64,000 nucleotides of DNA, from positions 26,285 to 90,284 of the forward strand of contig NZ_QUAK01000016.1 of the NCBI RefSeq assembly GCF_003429565.1, read 5' to 3'. Both the position numbers and the translations under genes were made by a program. This DNA is from Streptomyces triticagri. Its GTDB lineage: Bacteria > Actinomycetota > Actinomycetes > Streptomycetales > Streptomycetaceae. The notes beneath the pieces are model-generated. The model did no database searches. It worked only from the letters and a program-made list of their open reading frames with translations, and had not been told where the DNA came from. Shown one piece after another: positions 40,287 through 51,641 of this stretch (positions within the stretch are counted from its first letter, which is position 1; every line of letters starts with the position of its first letter).

Positions 40287-41924
40287 TCAGAGTTTCGCGC
40301 CGAAGACCTGGGTCCACCACGGGCCGCCGGACCCGTCGTGGATGCCGATGCCGATCTCCTTGAAGGAGCAGTTGAGGATGTTCGCGCGGTGGCCCTCGCT
40401 GTTCATCCAGCCCTCGATCACCTGGGCGGCGGTCTGCTGTCCGCGGGCGATGTTCTCGCCGTACGTGCTCCAGCGGTAGCCGGCCGCGGTGATGCGGTCG
40501 CCCGGGTCCTTGCCGTCCGGGTTGGTGTGGTCGAAGAAGTCGCGGGCCGCCATGTCGGCGGAGTGGCGACGACCCGCCTCGTGGAGTGTGGAGTTGGCCG
40601 TCACGGGGCCGCAACCCTGCTTGGCGCGCTCGGTGTTGACGAGGGCGACGACCTGGTCCACCTTGCCGTTCGGAACGGGCGCGGGCGCGGCCGTACGGGT
40701 GGGCTTCGGCTCGGGCTTCGGTTTCGGCTTCGCGGACGGCTTGGCCTCGGTCCGCTTCGGCGACGGCTTCGCCGAGGACTTGCTCGGCTTGGGCGACGGC
40801 TTCTTCGACGTCCTGGTGGGCGATGACTCCGGGCTGCGAGGGGTGTCCGCGGGCAGGGTCGCGGAGCGGGCACCGACCGTGTCCCGCTCGCCGTCGTCCT
40901 GGCCCGGCAGGGTCGACAGATACACGGCACCGCCCGCGGCCGCGAGCACGGCGACGGCGGCCACCGCGGCGGTGCGCCGCCCATGTCCGGACCTGCGCCG
41001 GTGCGGGGACGGTCCGGCGGCGGGGCCGTCGTACGAGGCGGCCGTGTCCGAGTACGGAGCCGCCGCATCCGGGTAGTCGCCGCCCGGACCCGCCGGATTG
41101 GACCCGGCCGTAGGCACCGTGTCCACCGGCCCCGTACCGCCGGCCGCCAGGTGGCCGCCCGCAGCCAGCGCCGGTACGAGTCCCAGGCCGACCAGCAGGC
41201 CCTCGGCCGGCACAAGGCCGGACCAGTGGCCCGAGCAGGCGGTGCAGTCGCGGGCATGCCGCGCGATGCGTTTGCGCCACAGCGCGGAGGGGCTGCCGTC
41301 CCAGCCCTCGACCAGATCGGAGAGCAGCACGCATCGGGGAGTCGCGTACAGCGCACGGACCACCACCCGTGCGGTCTCCAGCTGCGCCTTCATCCGCTGC
41401 ACCCGTACCGCGGTGTGCTGCGCGGACAGTTCGAGCGCGGCGGCCACCTCGGCCCGGGACAGCTCGCCCGCGGACTCCAGCCACCACAGCGAGAGCAGCG
41501 CGCGGTCGTCCTCGTCCAGCCAGCGGGTGGCCTCCGCGACCTCGCGCCGCTGTCCGGAGAGGCCGAGCCGGACGATGGTCAGGTCGACGAAGTCCACCCC
41601 GGGGTCGGCGACCTCGTGCGCCTCGTGCAGGCCGCCGCGCGGTATCGCGCCGAGCCTGCTCTCCCGCCAGTGGCCCCGTATCTGATTCATGGTGATCGCG
41701 ACCAGCCAACTGCGGAAGGTGTCCGGATCACGCAGGTTCGGCAGCCCGCCGAGCATCCGGATCATCGTGTCCTGGACCACGTCGTCCACGTCCGCATGGC
41801 CGTTCAGGGCGCGCCCCACGATGTTGTAGACCAGCGGCAGATACGCGGCCACCAGCCGGTCCTGGGCCTGCTGCTCGCCGCTCTGTGCCGCCCTGATCAA
41901 TGCGGTGTCACGATCGCTGTTCAC
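40287..41924 (-). CDS. ECF sigma factor fused to zinc-binding, transmembrane and extracellular CAP domains
   Basis: A 545-residue fusion. Residues 1-190: ECF sigma factor with region 2 (LPLVYNIVGRALNGHADVDD, VVQDTMIRML) and region 4 (LSRAEVAAALELSAQHTAVRVQRMK). Residues 223-230: HARDCTAC, the H-x3-C-x2-C pattern of zinc-binding anti-sigma (ZAS) domains. Then a Gly/Pro linker, one membrane helix (318-336), a Lys/Pro/Ser-rich linker (369-410), and an extracellular CAP/SCP domain (422-545; STYGENIARG, HRANILNCSFKEIGIGI). GTG 41924 has RBS GGGGA. Such single-chain sigma/anti-sigma/sensor proteins exist in actinobacteria; release mechanism here is unknown. Confidence 0.88.
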   Translation of the reverse strand: MNSDRDTALIRAAQSGEQQAQDRLVAAYLPLVYNIVGRALNGHADVDDVVQDTMIRMLGGLPNLRDPDTFRSWLVAITMNQIRGHWRESRLGAIPRGGLHEAHEVADPGVDFVDLTIVRLGLSGQRREVAEATRWLDEDDRALLSLWWLESAGELSRAEVAAALELSAQHTAVRVQRMKAQLETARVVVRALYATPRCVLLSDLVEGWDGSPSALWRKRIARHARDCTACSGHWSGLVPAEGLLVGLGLVPALAAGGHLAAGGTGPVDTVPTAGSNPAGPGGDYPDAAAPYSDTAASYDGPAAGPSPHRRRSGHGRRTAAVAAVAVLAAAGGAVYLSTLPGQDDGERDTVGARSATLPADTPRSPESSPTRTSKKPSPKPSKSSAKPSPKRTEAKPSAKPKPKPEPKPTRTAAPAPVPNGKVDQVVALVNTERAKQGCGPVTANSTLHEAGRRHSADMAARDFFDHTNPDGKDPGDRITAAGYRWSTYGENIARGQQTAAQVIEGWMNSEGHRANILNCSFKEIGIGIHDGSGGPWWTQVFGAKL

Positions 41925-42239
41925 GTGCCGTCCCCTGCCTCTGTCTGCTCGGGCTTGCTCCCTCGACACCTGGGAGACGTCCGCTGCCCGGCCGGATAAC
42001 AAGAATCGGGGCACCTTCTTGCGGCAGCCGCCGACGGTGCCCCCGCCACCTCGCACGGCACAGCCTTCTCGTACGGCGCACCCGTCTCGCATCCGGCCTC
42101 GTACGGCGGGCAGTCTGCCAGGGGCGCACCGCGTTGCCCACAGAGGGCCCGTACAACAGTTCGGTGCGCGGGCCGTCCGGCCGCAGCCGCCCGCGCGGGA
42201 GGCTGCGCCGCTACGCAGGCCCCGCGGCCACCCGCGCGA
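41925..42239. other. 315-bp region without a gene
   Basis: Upstream of the sigma-fusion gene. It holds repeated CTCGTACGG-like elements (near 42068, 42098, 42129) but no confident promoter or hairpin. The right part merges into a LysE-like remnant. Confidence 0.4.
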
Positions 42240-42687
42240 GCGCCGCGAGCCGCGATCCAGCCGTACGCGGGCCCGCTGCGCTGGACCGGATTCCTGATCC
42301 TCGCCGCGATGGCCGTACGGATCCTCCGCAGCGGCCTGCGCGCACCGGCCGGAGCGAGAGCGAGCCACGGTGGGCGGCACGGCACCGGACCGACTGCACC
42401 GCTCGTACCTGATGTTCCTGGGCTTCACGGCGCTCAACCCCTGGCCCGCCCTCTACTGCGTGGCCCTGATCCTGGGCCGTCAGGCGCACTCCGGTGCGAG
42501 CGGCGCCGAGGCGGCCGCCTTCCTCGTCGCGATGGTGGCGGCGTCGGCCGGCTGGCAGATGTTCCTGGCCTGCTGCGGGTCGGTGTTCGGCAGGTTCCTC
42601 ACCGGGCCGCGCGGCAGACGTGTCACCGCCGTCGTGTCCGGCGCGCTGATCCTCGGTCTTGCCGCGGGCAAGGTGACGGACGGGTGA
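42240..42687 (+). pseudogene. LysE-family transporter remnant, frameshifted
   Basis: One frame (about 42240-42340) encodes AAIQPYAGPLRWTGFLIL then AAMAVRILRSGL, matching the middle of LysE/RhtB proteins. The next frame, from GTG/ATG near 42370, encodes the C-terminal half: LMFLGFTALNPWPALYCVAL, AAFLVAMVAASAGWQMFLA, GRFLTGPRGRRVTAVVSGALIL. The N-terminal third is missing and the frames do not join, so this is a decayed gene; the 105-codon C-terminal reading could still be expressed. Confidence 0.68.
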
Positions 42688-42854
42688 CCGGCCGCGCACA
42701 TGGTGCGCCCCGGCCGCGGGACACCTCCTCGCGTTGCGGGACGCACCCCGTCCTGTTTCGGTGTGAAGGAAGCGCCGTGGCGCGGGGGCTCGAGGGACGC
42801 GGCGCACAGCCCTGCACATTCGGGCAGGACCCGGTCTCAAGGAGGCCTCAGGCC

Positions 42855-45445
<2,591 letters not shown>

Positions 45446-45449
<4 letters not shown>

Positions 45450-47581
45450 GCCGGCCACCGGGAGGCGACGACCGCGGCGACGAGGCGATCGCGCACCCGC
45501 CACAGCAGCCCGGCCCGGCGGGCGCCGCACAGGACGCCGCCTCCGACATCGACCCGCCACGCCCCGAAGTGGCGCTCGCCGCCAACGGGATGGGCAGCTT
45601 CTCCTGGGACGTGGCGAGCAACACCATGCGTTACGACGAGGCCGGGCTCGCGGTGATGGGCTTCGGACCCGGCGAGTTCGACGGACGGCTCACCACCCTC
45701 GCCGAGCGCATGATGGACGTCGAACTGCCCGCCGTGGAGGAGCAGGTGGGCCGCGGCCTGCGCGACCGCACCGGCTTCAGCCTGTACTTCCGGGTCCGGC
45801 TGCCCGGCGGCCGGCTGCGCTGGACCCACACCCAGGGGCATGTGGAGTGCGATCCGGAGGGCGCACCCGTTCGCGTCATCGGCATCATCCGCGATGCCAG
45901 CCAGGAACTGCGGGCCGTCGACCAGACGGAAGAGCTGCGCCGGGCGCGCGACGAGCGGCGCCGGCAGGCCGACATCGTCGGACATGTCAGTGACGCGCTC
46001 GCCCCCACGGTGACCGTGGACGACGTGGCGCAGGCACTCACCAGCAGCAGCCTCCTGGAACACCTGGGCGCCGTGACCATCGTGCTCGGCCTGGTCGACA
46101 ACGGGCATCTGGAGATCGTCGGCTCCAACGGCTGCCCGGCCGTGCTCGTCCGCGACTTCCACCTCTCCCGGCTCACCGATCCGCTGCCGCTCACCGAACC
46201 GGTCGTCACCCGGCAGCCGGTGTTCGTCAGCTCGCGCGACGACTACCGGCGGCGCTATCCGGGCCTTGCGCCCTACCTCGACTCGTTCTCCCCTTCCGCG
46301 GTCGCCGTCTATCTCCCGCTGATCGCCCAGGACATCCCGATCGGCTCGGTCGGACTCACCTACGACGGCCGCGCCGAATTCACCCCGGACGAACGGACCG
46401 TACTGACCGCGCTCGGCAAGGTCATCGCCCAGTCCCTGCAGCGCGCCCTCCTGTACGACCAGGAGCACGAGCTGGCCGCCGGCCTGCAGACGGCCATGCT
46501 GCCCGGGCGGCTGCCGCAGATCACGGGTCTCTCCCTCACCACGCGCTACCAGCCGGCCCGGGCCCGCGGCGGCATCGGCGGCGACTGGTACGACGCGCTC
46601 ACGCTGCCCGACGGCCGGATCGCCGCGGTCGTCGGCGACGTCCAGGGCCACGACGTCACCGCGGCCGCCGTGATGGGCCAACTCCGCATCGCCCTGCGGG
46701 CGTACGCCGCGGAGGGGCACCCCGCCACCACGGTGATGGCCCGGGCGGCGGACTTCCTCGCCGACCTGGACACCGACCGCTTCGCCACCTGTCTGCTCGC
46801 CATCGTCGACCCGCACACCGGCCTCACCGTCACCGTACGGGCCGGGCATCCGGAACCCGTCGTACGCAGCCCGGACGGGTCCTGCGGCTGGCTGCCCACT
46901 CCGGGCGGGCTGCCGCTCGGAGTCGCGGCGATGGGCGCCCAGGCCCCGTACCCGGCGTCCGAGACGATCCTGGCGCCGGGCGCGACGCTCGTCCTGTACA
47001 CCGACGGTCTGGTGGAGGCGCGTACGGAGGACCTCGACCGGGGCCGTACCCGGCTCCTCGAATCGCTGCGGGCGGGCCCGCAGGAACCCGGCGAGCTCGC
47101 CGACCACCTCCTGAAGACCATGGGCGCCTTCACCGGCGAGGAGGACGACGTGGCCCTGCTCGTGCTGCACCGCGACCGGCGGCACCCGGACCGGCTGCCG
47201 ACCGTGGAGCTGAGCCTGACCCGCGCCGATCCGGACTCCCTGCGGACCGCGCGAGCCGCCCTGCGCAAGGCCCTCGGGCGCTGGTCGCTCGACGAACTGG
47301 CCGACACCGCCGAGCTGTTGGCCTGCGAACTCGGCACCAACGCACTGCTGCACACCGACGGACACGCCGTGCTCACCGCACACCCGACCAGCAGCGGGCG
47401 CGCGGTGCGACTCGCCGTCAGCGACACCTCGCCGGCCTCGCCGCGGCGTATCGCCACCACCGACCAGTCGACCTCCGGGCGCGGTCTGATGCTGATCGAG
47501 GAACTCGCCGACTCCTGGGGTGTGGAGCCGCGCGGCACCGGCAAGCGAGTCTGGTGCGAGATCGCCCTGCCACCCGACTGA
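45446..47581 (+). CDS. PAS-GAF-PP2C (SpoIIE-type) phosphatase with HATPase domain
   Basis: A 711-residue multidomain regulator. PAS (about 44-155; SFSWDVASNTMRYDEAGLAVMGF, RWTHTQGHVECDPEG), GAF (170-335), SpoIIE/PP2C phosphatase (350-560; GGDWYDALTLPDGRIAAVVGDVQGHD, metal Asp residues, LVLYTDGLVEAR, EEDDVALLVL) and a C-terminal RsbW-like HATPase (LACELGTNALLHTD). This set of domains belongs to partner-switching regulators that act on STAS anti-sigma antagonists. ATGA overlap with the Clp gene implies coupled translation. Confidence 0.92.
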
Positions 47582-47587
47582 GGGGTG

Positions 47588-48163
47588 TCATCCACGTACG
47601 GCGAGCAGCAGGCCCTTGCCGACGGCGGTCACCGTCGATGCGCCGAACTCCTCGTCCGCGTCGACCAGTTGAACGAAGTCGGCCACCTCGTCGGGGTGTG
47701 ACAGGACGTTGTCGACGATCAGCAGTCCGCCCGGACGCAGCACCCGGCGCGGATGCGGCCACCAGGACGCGTACTCGGTCCGTTCGGAGTCGAGGAACAG
47801 CGCGTCCAGGGCCGCGTCCGGCAGCGTGCGCAGTACCTCGCCGCCGTCGGCGCGACGCAGCTCCACGTGGTCGGCCAGGCCCGCCCGTACGAGATTGGCG
47901 GCGGCCGCGCGCTGGGCGGCGCCGTCCAGATCGACGCTGAGCAGCGGATCGCCGCCGGCTGCGCGCAGCGCGTCGGCGAACCAGATCGCCGAGTAGCCGT
48001 TGGAGGTGCCGATCTCGGCCATCCGCCGGGTCCCCGCCGCCCGCAGCACGACGGACAGCAAGGCGGCCGACTCCGGCTCCAGATTGCGGCGGCGCAGCAG
48101 CCGGTCGCTCTGCGCGGCGTCGTGCTCGACGCCCTCCCGATGGAGCGCATGCAGCAGGTTCAT
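47588..48163 (-). CDS. O-methyltransferase (CmoB/catechol-type, class I)
   Basis: A 191-residue SAM methyltransferase of the family 3 O-methyltransferase type: LLSVVLRAAGTRRMAEIGTSNGYSAIWFADAL (motif I EIGTSNGYS), LLSVDLDGAAQRAAAANLVRAGL, LDALFLDSERTEYASWWPHPRRVLRPGGLLIVDNV. Substrates of relatives are catechols and phenolics, with metal bound by Asp residues. Convergent with the phosphatase gene; 6-bp gap. Confidence 0.87.
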   Translation of the reverse strand: MNLLHALHREGVEHDAAQSDRLLRRRNLEPESAALLSVVLRAAGTRRMAEIGTSNGYSAIWFADALRAAGGDPLLSVDLDGAAQRAAAANLVRAGLADHVELRRADGGEVLRTLPDAALDALFLDSERTEYASWWPHPRRVLRPGGLLIVDNVLSHPDEVADFVQLVDADEEFGASTVTAVGKGLLLAVRG

Positions 48164-48409
48164 GTCCACAGGGCGCCAACGTACCGGGCCCGGCGGCCGG
48201 GTCCCAGGGGTCGTACGGCACGCACGGCCAGGGCCCCGGACTCGTACGGGCACGGTCTCATAGGTGCCTTCGCCCGCACCCGTGCGGGAAACTCGGCCAG
48301 GGACCCCCGATCGAGTGAACCGGCACCTGGTCCTGACGTCCGGGAGGCGACCGTCTCCCACCATGTCCGGTGCAGAAAGGCTTCACCTTGGCGGAACGAC
48401 GGGGACGGG

Positions 48410-50236
48410 ATGGCGACGCGCAAGGGCGCAGGGCAACGGCGTACGGGCCCGGGGCAGATGGTGGGACGTGCTGCGGAGCGCGACCGGCTCCGCGCGCTGC
48501 TCGGCAGGGCACGGCTGACCACCGTGACCGGACCGGCGGGGGTCGGGAAGAGCCGGCTTGCCGAGGAGGCCGCCGACACCGTCTCCCGGACCTGGAAGAG
48601 GGACCGTCTGCTGCGTGCACGCTGGTGGGATTCCGGCACCGAGCGGGGCGCCCTCGAAGGCCTGTGCGCGGCGGCCGGCCTGGGTGCGGAAGCGGATCTG
48701 GAAGCGCTGGCCGGGGCGCTGCGGGGGCGCCGCTGTCTGCTCTTCCTCGACGATGTCGACCCGGTCCGCCTGCCGTTGGCCCGCCTGGTGCAGAACCTGC
48801 TGATGCGGCTGCCCCGCCTGAGGGTGCTCGTCACCTCGCGGGGTCCGCTCGGGCTCGGCGAAGAAACCATTCTGCGCCTGGGTGTCCTCGCCCCCGAGGA
48901 GGCCGCGGACCTGTGCGCGGCGAAGAACATCCCGGCCGCGGCGGCCGACCCCGCGGAGCGGGCCGCCCTCGGCGCGGCGCTCGAACACAACCCGCTGGCC
49001 CTGCTGTTGGCCGCCGGCTCCGGTCCTCGCGACGGCCCGGTGCGCCACACCTCGATGCTCGCCGCCGAGGACGCGGGAGCCCGGCTCCTCGACCCGGGCG
49101 ACCGGACGGTCTGGGCCCGGCTCTCCGTGCTCCCGGCCACCTTCGACCTCGCCACCGCGCAGACCCTCGCGGGTGACGCCGGCGCCTGCCCGCCCGCACG
49201 GGTGCCGTCCGCCGTGGCCCGGCTCAATCTGGTCTCGACACTCATCGCCGACCGCGACCCCGGCGCCGTCACCGCGCCGCGCTACCGGCTCACGGCCTCC
49301 GCCCGCGCCTGGGGCGTCCGACAGCTGCGGGCCCGTGGTGAGTACGACGAGGCGCGGCACCGACTGCGCCTGCGCGCCCAGAACATCGCGGTCCACGCCC
49401 GTCATCTCTGGGACACGGGCCAGCACCGCCGCGCCCTGCGCACCGTCGAAGGAGACTGGCCGCTCCTGGACACCGCACTGGAACACCCCGGCGAGGCACC
49501 GGAGGACAGCCCGGACGGAGATGTGGCGCTGCTCGGGATCTGCGTCGATCTGTGGTTCTGGTGGCTCACCCAGGAACGCGCCGAATCCGGCCTCGACCTG
49601 CTGCGGCGCCACCTGACGGCGCACGGCCGGCTCTGGGGCACCCATGCCGAGGCGCTCACCCTCGCCGCGCATCTGGCGCTGGCCGCCGGGCGGCCCGCCC
49701 GCCCCTATCTGGACGGGAGTTGGCGCTCCGCCGTGGTCAGCGGCGACGGGGGACTCTTCGCCGCGGCCCAGGTGGCACAGGCCGAGCACGCGCGCCGGCA
49801 GGGCGACTGGACGGCGGCCCGCGAGTTCCTGCGCACCGCCGACCCGTCGGCTCGCGGGGGAGCACCGCCGCACAGCGCGGCCCCCGGCGTCGGCCACGGC
49901 TGGGCCCGGCTCGCTCTCTCGCTCGCCGAGGACCGGCTCCTCGACGAGGCCGCCTACGCCGCCGACCGCGCCCAGCAGGCCGTCGATCCGGACCGCGACC
50001 CGTGGGCGCAGGCGCAGTTGCTGCACGCCCGGGCCGTGATCCACCAGCGCCGCGGCAGGCCCGCCGCGGCCTGGCGGGCCTGTCTGACCGCCCAGGAGGC
50101 CGCCCGCCACCACGGCTACCAGGACCTCTGCGCCCGGCTCGAACCGCTGGCCCTCGGCCTCGGCGGCGACCACCCGCACCTGGCCCGCACCCGGCCGGCC
50201 TCCCGGCACCCGGCCGAACTGCGCCGCCGCCCCTGA
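48410..50236 (+). CDS. STAND-type ATPase (AfsR/NB-ARC-like) without DNA-binding domain
   Basis: A 608-residue protein: Walker A TGPAGVGKSRL (41-48), Walker B CLLFLDDVD (109-117), RVLVTSRGPLGLGEE, LEHNPLALLLAA, followed by a winged-helix region and about 250 residues of TPR-like helices (VAQAEHARRQGDWTAAREFL, AYAADRAQQAVDPDRDPWAQ). It resembles the ATPase and TPR portions of AfsR/SARP or LuxR-LAL regulators but has neither a BTAD nor an HTH domain. Role unknown. Confidence 0.82.
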   Translation: MATRKGAGQRRTGPGQMVGRAAERDRLRALLGRARLTTVTGPAGVGKSRLAEEAADTVSRTWKRDRLLRARWWDSGTERGALEGLCAAAGLGAEADLEALAGALRGRRCLLFLDDVDPVRLPLARLVQNLLMRLPRLRVLVTSRGPLGLGEETILRLGVLAPEEAADLCAAKNIPAAAADPAERAALGAALEHNPLALLLAAGSGPRDGPVRHTSMLAAEDAGARLLDPGDRTVWARLSVLPATFDLATAQTLAGDAGACPPARVPSAVARLNLVSTLIADRDPGAVTAPRYRLTASARAWGVRQLRARGEYDEARHRLRLRAQNIAVHARHLWDTGQHRRALRTVEGDWPLLDTALEHPGEAPEDSPDGDVALLGICVDLWFWWLTQERAESGLDLLRRHLTAHGRLWGTHAEALTLAAHLALAAGRPARPYLDGSWRSAVVSGDGGLFAAAQVAQAEHARRQGDWTAAREFLRTADPSARGGAPPHSAAPGVGHGWARLALSLAEDRLLDEAAYAADRAQQAVDPDRDPWAQAQLLHARAVIHQRRGRPAAAWRACLTAQEAARHHGYQDLCARLEPLALGLGGDHPHLARTRPASRHPAELRRRP

Positions 50237-50259
50237 CACACGGCGCCGGCGACCACGAC

Positions 50260-50287
50260 CACCCCACCCGCGTCCGGAGGCGGGGTG
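50260..50287 (+). terminator. possible hairpin after the STAND ATPase gene
   Basis: CACCCC (50260-50265) and GGGGTG (50282-50287) pair over 6 bp with 16-nt loop, about 25 bp after the stop. Confidence 0.4.
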
Positions 50288-50374
50288 TGACACTACGGAG
50301 CAAGGGCGCGCGGTCGCCCCGGCCTCACCTCAGCCGCCCCAGCCGTACGCCCGAGCACAGGAGCCGGACACCCC

Positions 50375-51628
50375 ATGGCCTTGCAGATCAGTGCCACGAA
50401 CCCGGAGCATCCCGGGCTGCTGCTCGACCTGCCCTGGCAGACTCCGCTGGAGGAATGGCCCGACGACGTCCTGGTCCCTCTGCCGCGCGGCATCTCCCGG
50501 CATGTGGTGCGGCATGTGCGGGCCGGCGACGAGGTGGTGGTCGTCAAGGAGATCGCCGAACGTCCCGCCGTGCGCGAGTACGAACTCCTGCGCACCCTCG
50601 ACCGGATGAGCATCCCGTCCGTCGACCCGCTCGCGGTGGTCACCGGACGGACCGCGGCCGACGGCTCCTACCTCGAGCCCGTACTGATCACCCGGCATCT
50701 GGACGGCTCCATCCCGTACCGGTCCATGTTCGAGACGACCGTGCGCCCGGGCACCGTGCACCGCCTGATGGACGCGCTCGCCGTGCTGCTCGTACGCCTG
50801 CACCTCGGCGGCTTCGCCTGGGGCGACTGCTCGTTGTCCAACACCCTCTTCCGCCGGGACGCCGGCGCCTTCGCCGCATATCTGGTGGACGCCGAGACGG
50901 GGGAGCTGCACACCGGCCTGAGCGACGGGCAGCGGGCGTACGACATCGATCTCGCCCGGGTCAACATCAGTGGCGAGATGCTCGATCTGGAGGCCGCCGG
51001 AGCCCTGCACCCGGCCATCGACCCGATCCGCTTCGGCACCGAGATCAGCGAGCGCTACGAGGCCCTGTGGTCCGAACTGACCCGCACCTCGGTCTACCCG
51101 GCGGGCAAGCACCACTACATGGAACGGCGCATCCGGCGCCTCAACGACCTGGGCTTCGACGTCGCCGAGATGCAGATCGAGCACGCCGACCACGGGGACA
51201 CCGTCACCTTCGTGCCCAAGGTCGTCGACGCGGGCCACCACCAGCGCCAACTCCTGCGCCTGACCGGCCTGGACGCGGAGGAGAACCAGGCCCGCCGGCT
51301 CCTGAACGACCTGGAGAGCTGGATGGCCACCCAGGACGACTACGCCGCACCGGGCTCCCGCGACGCCGGCCTCGGCACACGTCCCGAGGTGCTCGCCCAC
51401 CGCTGGGTGCGCGACGTCTTCCGACCCGCTGTACGCGCCGTACGCGACCGGGTGCCGCAGCGCCTGGACCCGGCGCAGCTCTACCACGAACTCCTGGAGC
51501 ACCGCTGGTACTTGTCCGAGCGGGCGCAGCACGACATCGGTCTGGAGGCGGCCGCCGACGACTATGTGCGTACGGTCGCGGGCGGGGGAGCGGAGGCCGG
51601 CGATGATCCCGTGGAGGACGGCGACTGA
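50375..51628 (+). CDS. DUF4032 domain protein with kinase-like N-terminal fold
   Basis: A 417-residue member of the actinobacterial DUF4032 family: kinase-like features in RHVRAGDEVVVVKEIAERPAVREYELLR, LHLGGFAWGDCSLSNTLFRRDAGAFAAYLVDAETGEL (resembling the catalytic and DFG-like motifs of lipopolysaccharide-kinase folds), then GLDAEENQARRLLNDLESWMATQ and HELLEHRWYLSERAQHDIGL. No substrate is known. RBS AGGAG precedes the ATG. Confidence 0.82.
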   Translation: MALQISATNPEHPGLLLDLPWQTPLEEWPDDVLVPLPRGISRHVVRHVRAGDEVVVVKEIAERPAVREYELLRTLDRMSIPSVDPLAVVTGRTAADGSYLEPVLITRHLDGSIPYRSMFETTVRPGTVHRLMDALAVLLVRLHLGGFAWGDCSLSNTLFRRDAGAFAAYLVDAETGELHTGLSDGQRAYDIDLARVNISGEMLDLEAAGALHPAIDPIRFGTEISERYEALWSELTRTSVYPAGKHHYMERRIRRLNDLGFDVAEMQIEHADHGDTVTFVPKVVDAGHHQRQLLRLTGLDAEENQARRLLNDLESWMATQDDYAAPGSRDAGLGTRPEVLAHRWVRDVFRPAVRAVRDRVPQRLDPAQLYHELLEHRWYLSERAQHDIGLEAAADDYVRTVAGGGAEAGDDPVEDGD

Positions 51629-51641
51629 CCCCGGGCCGGCT

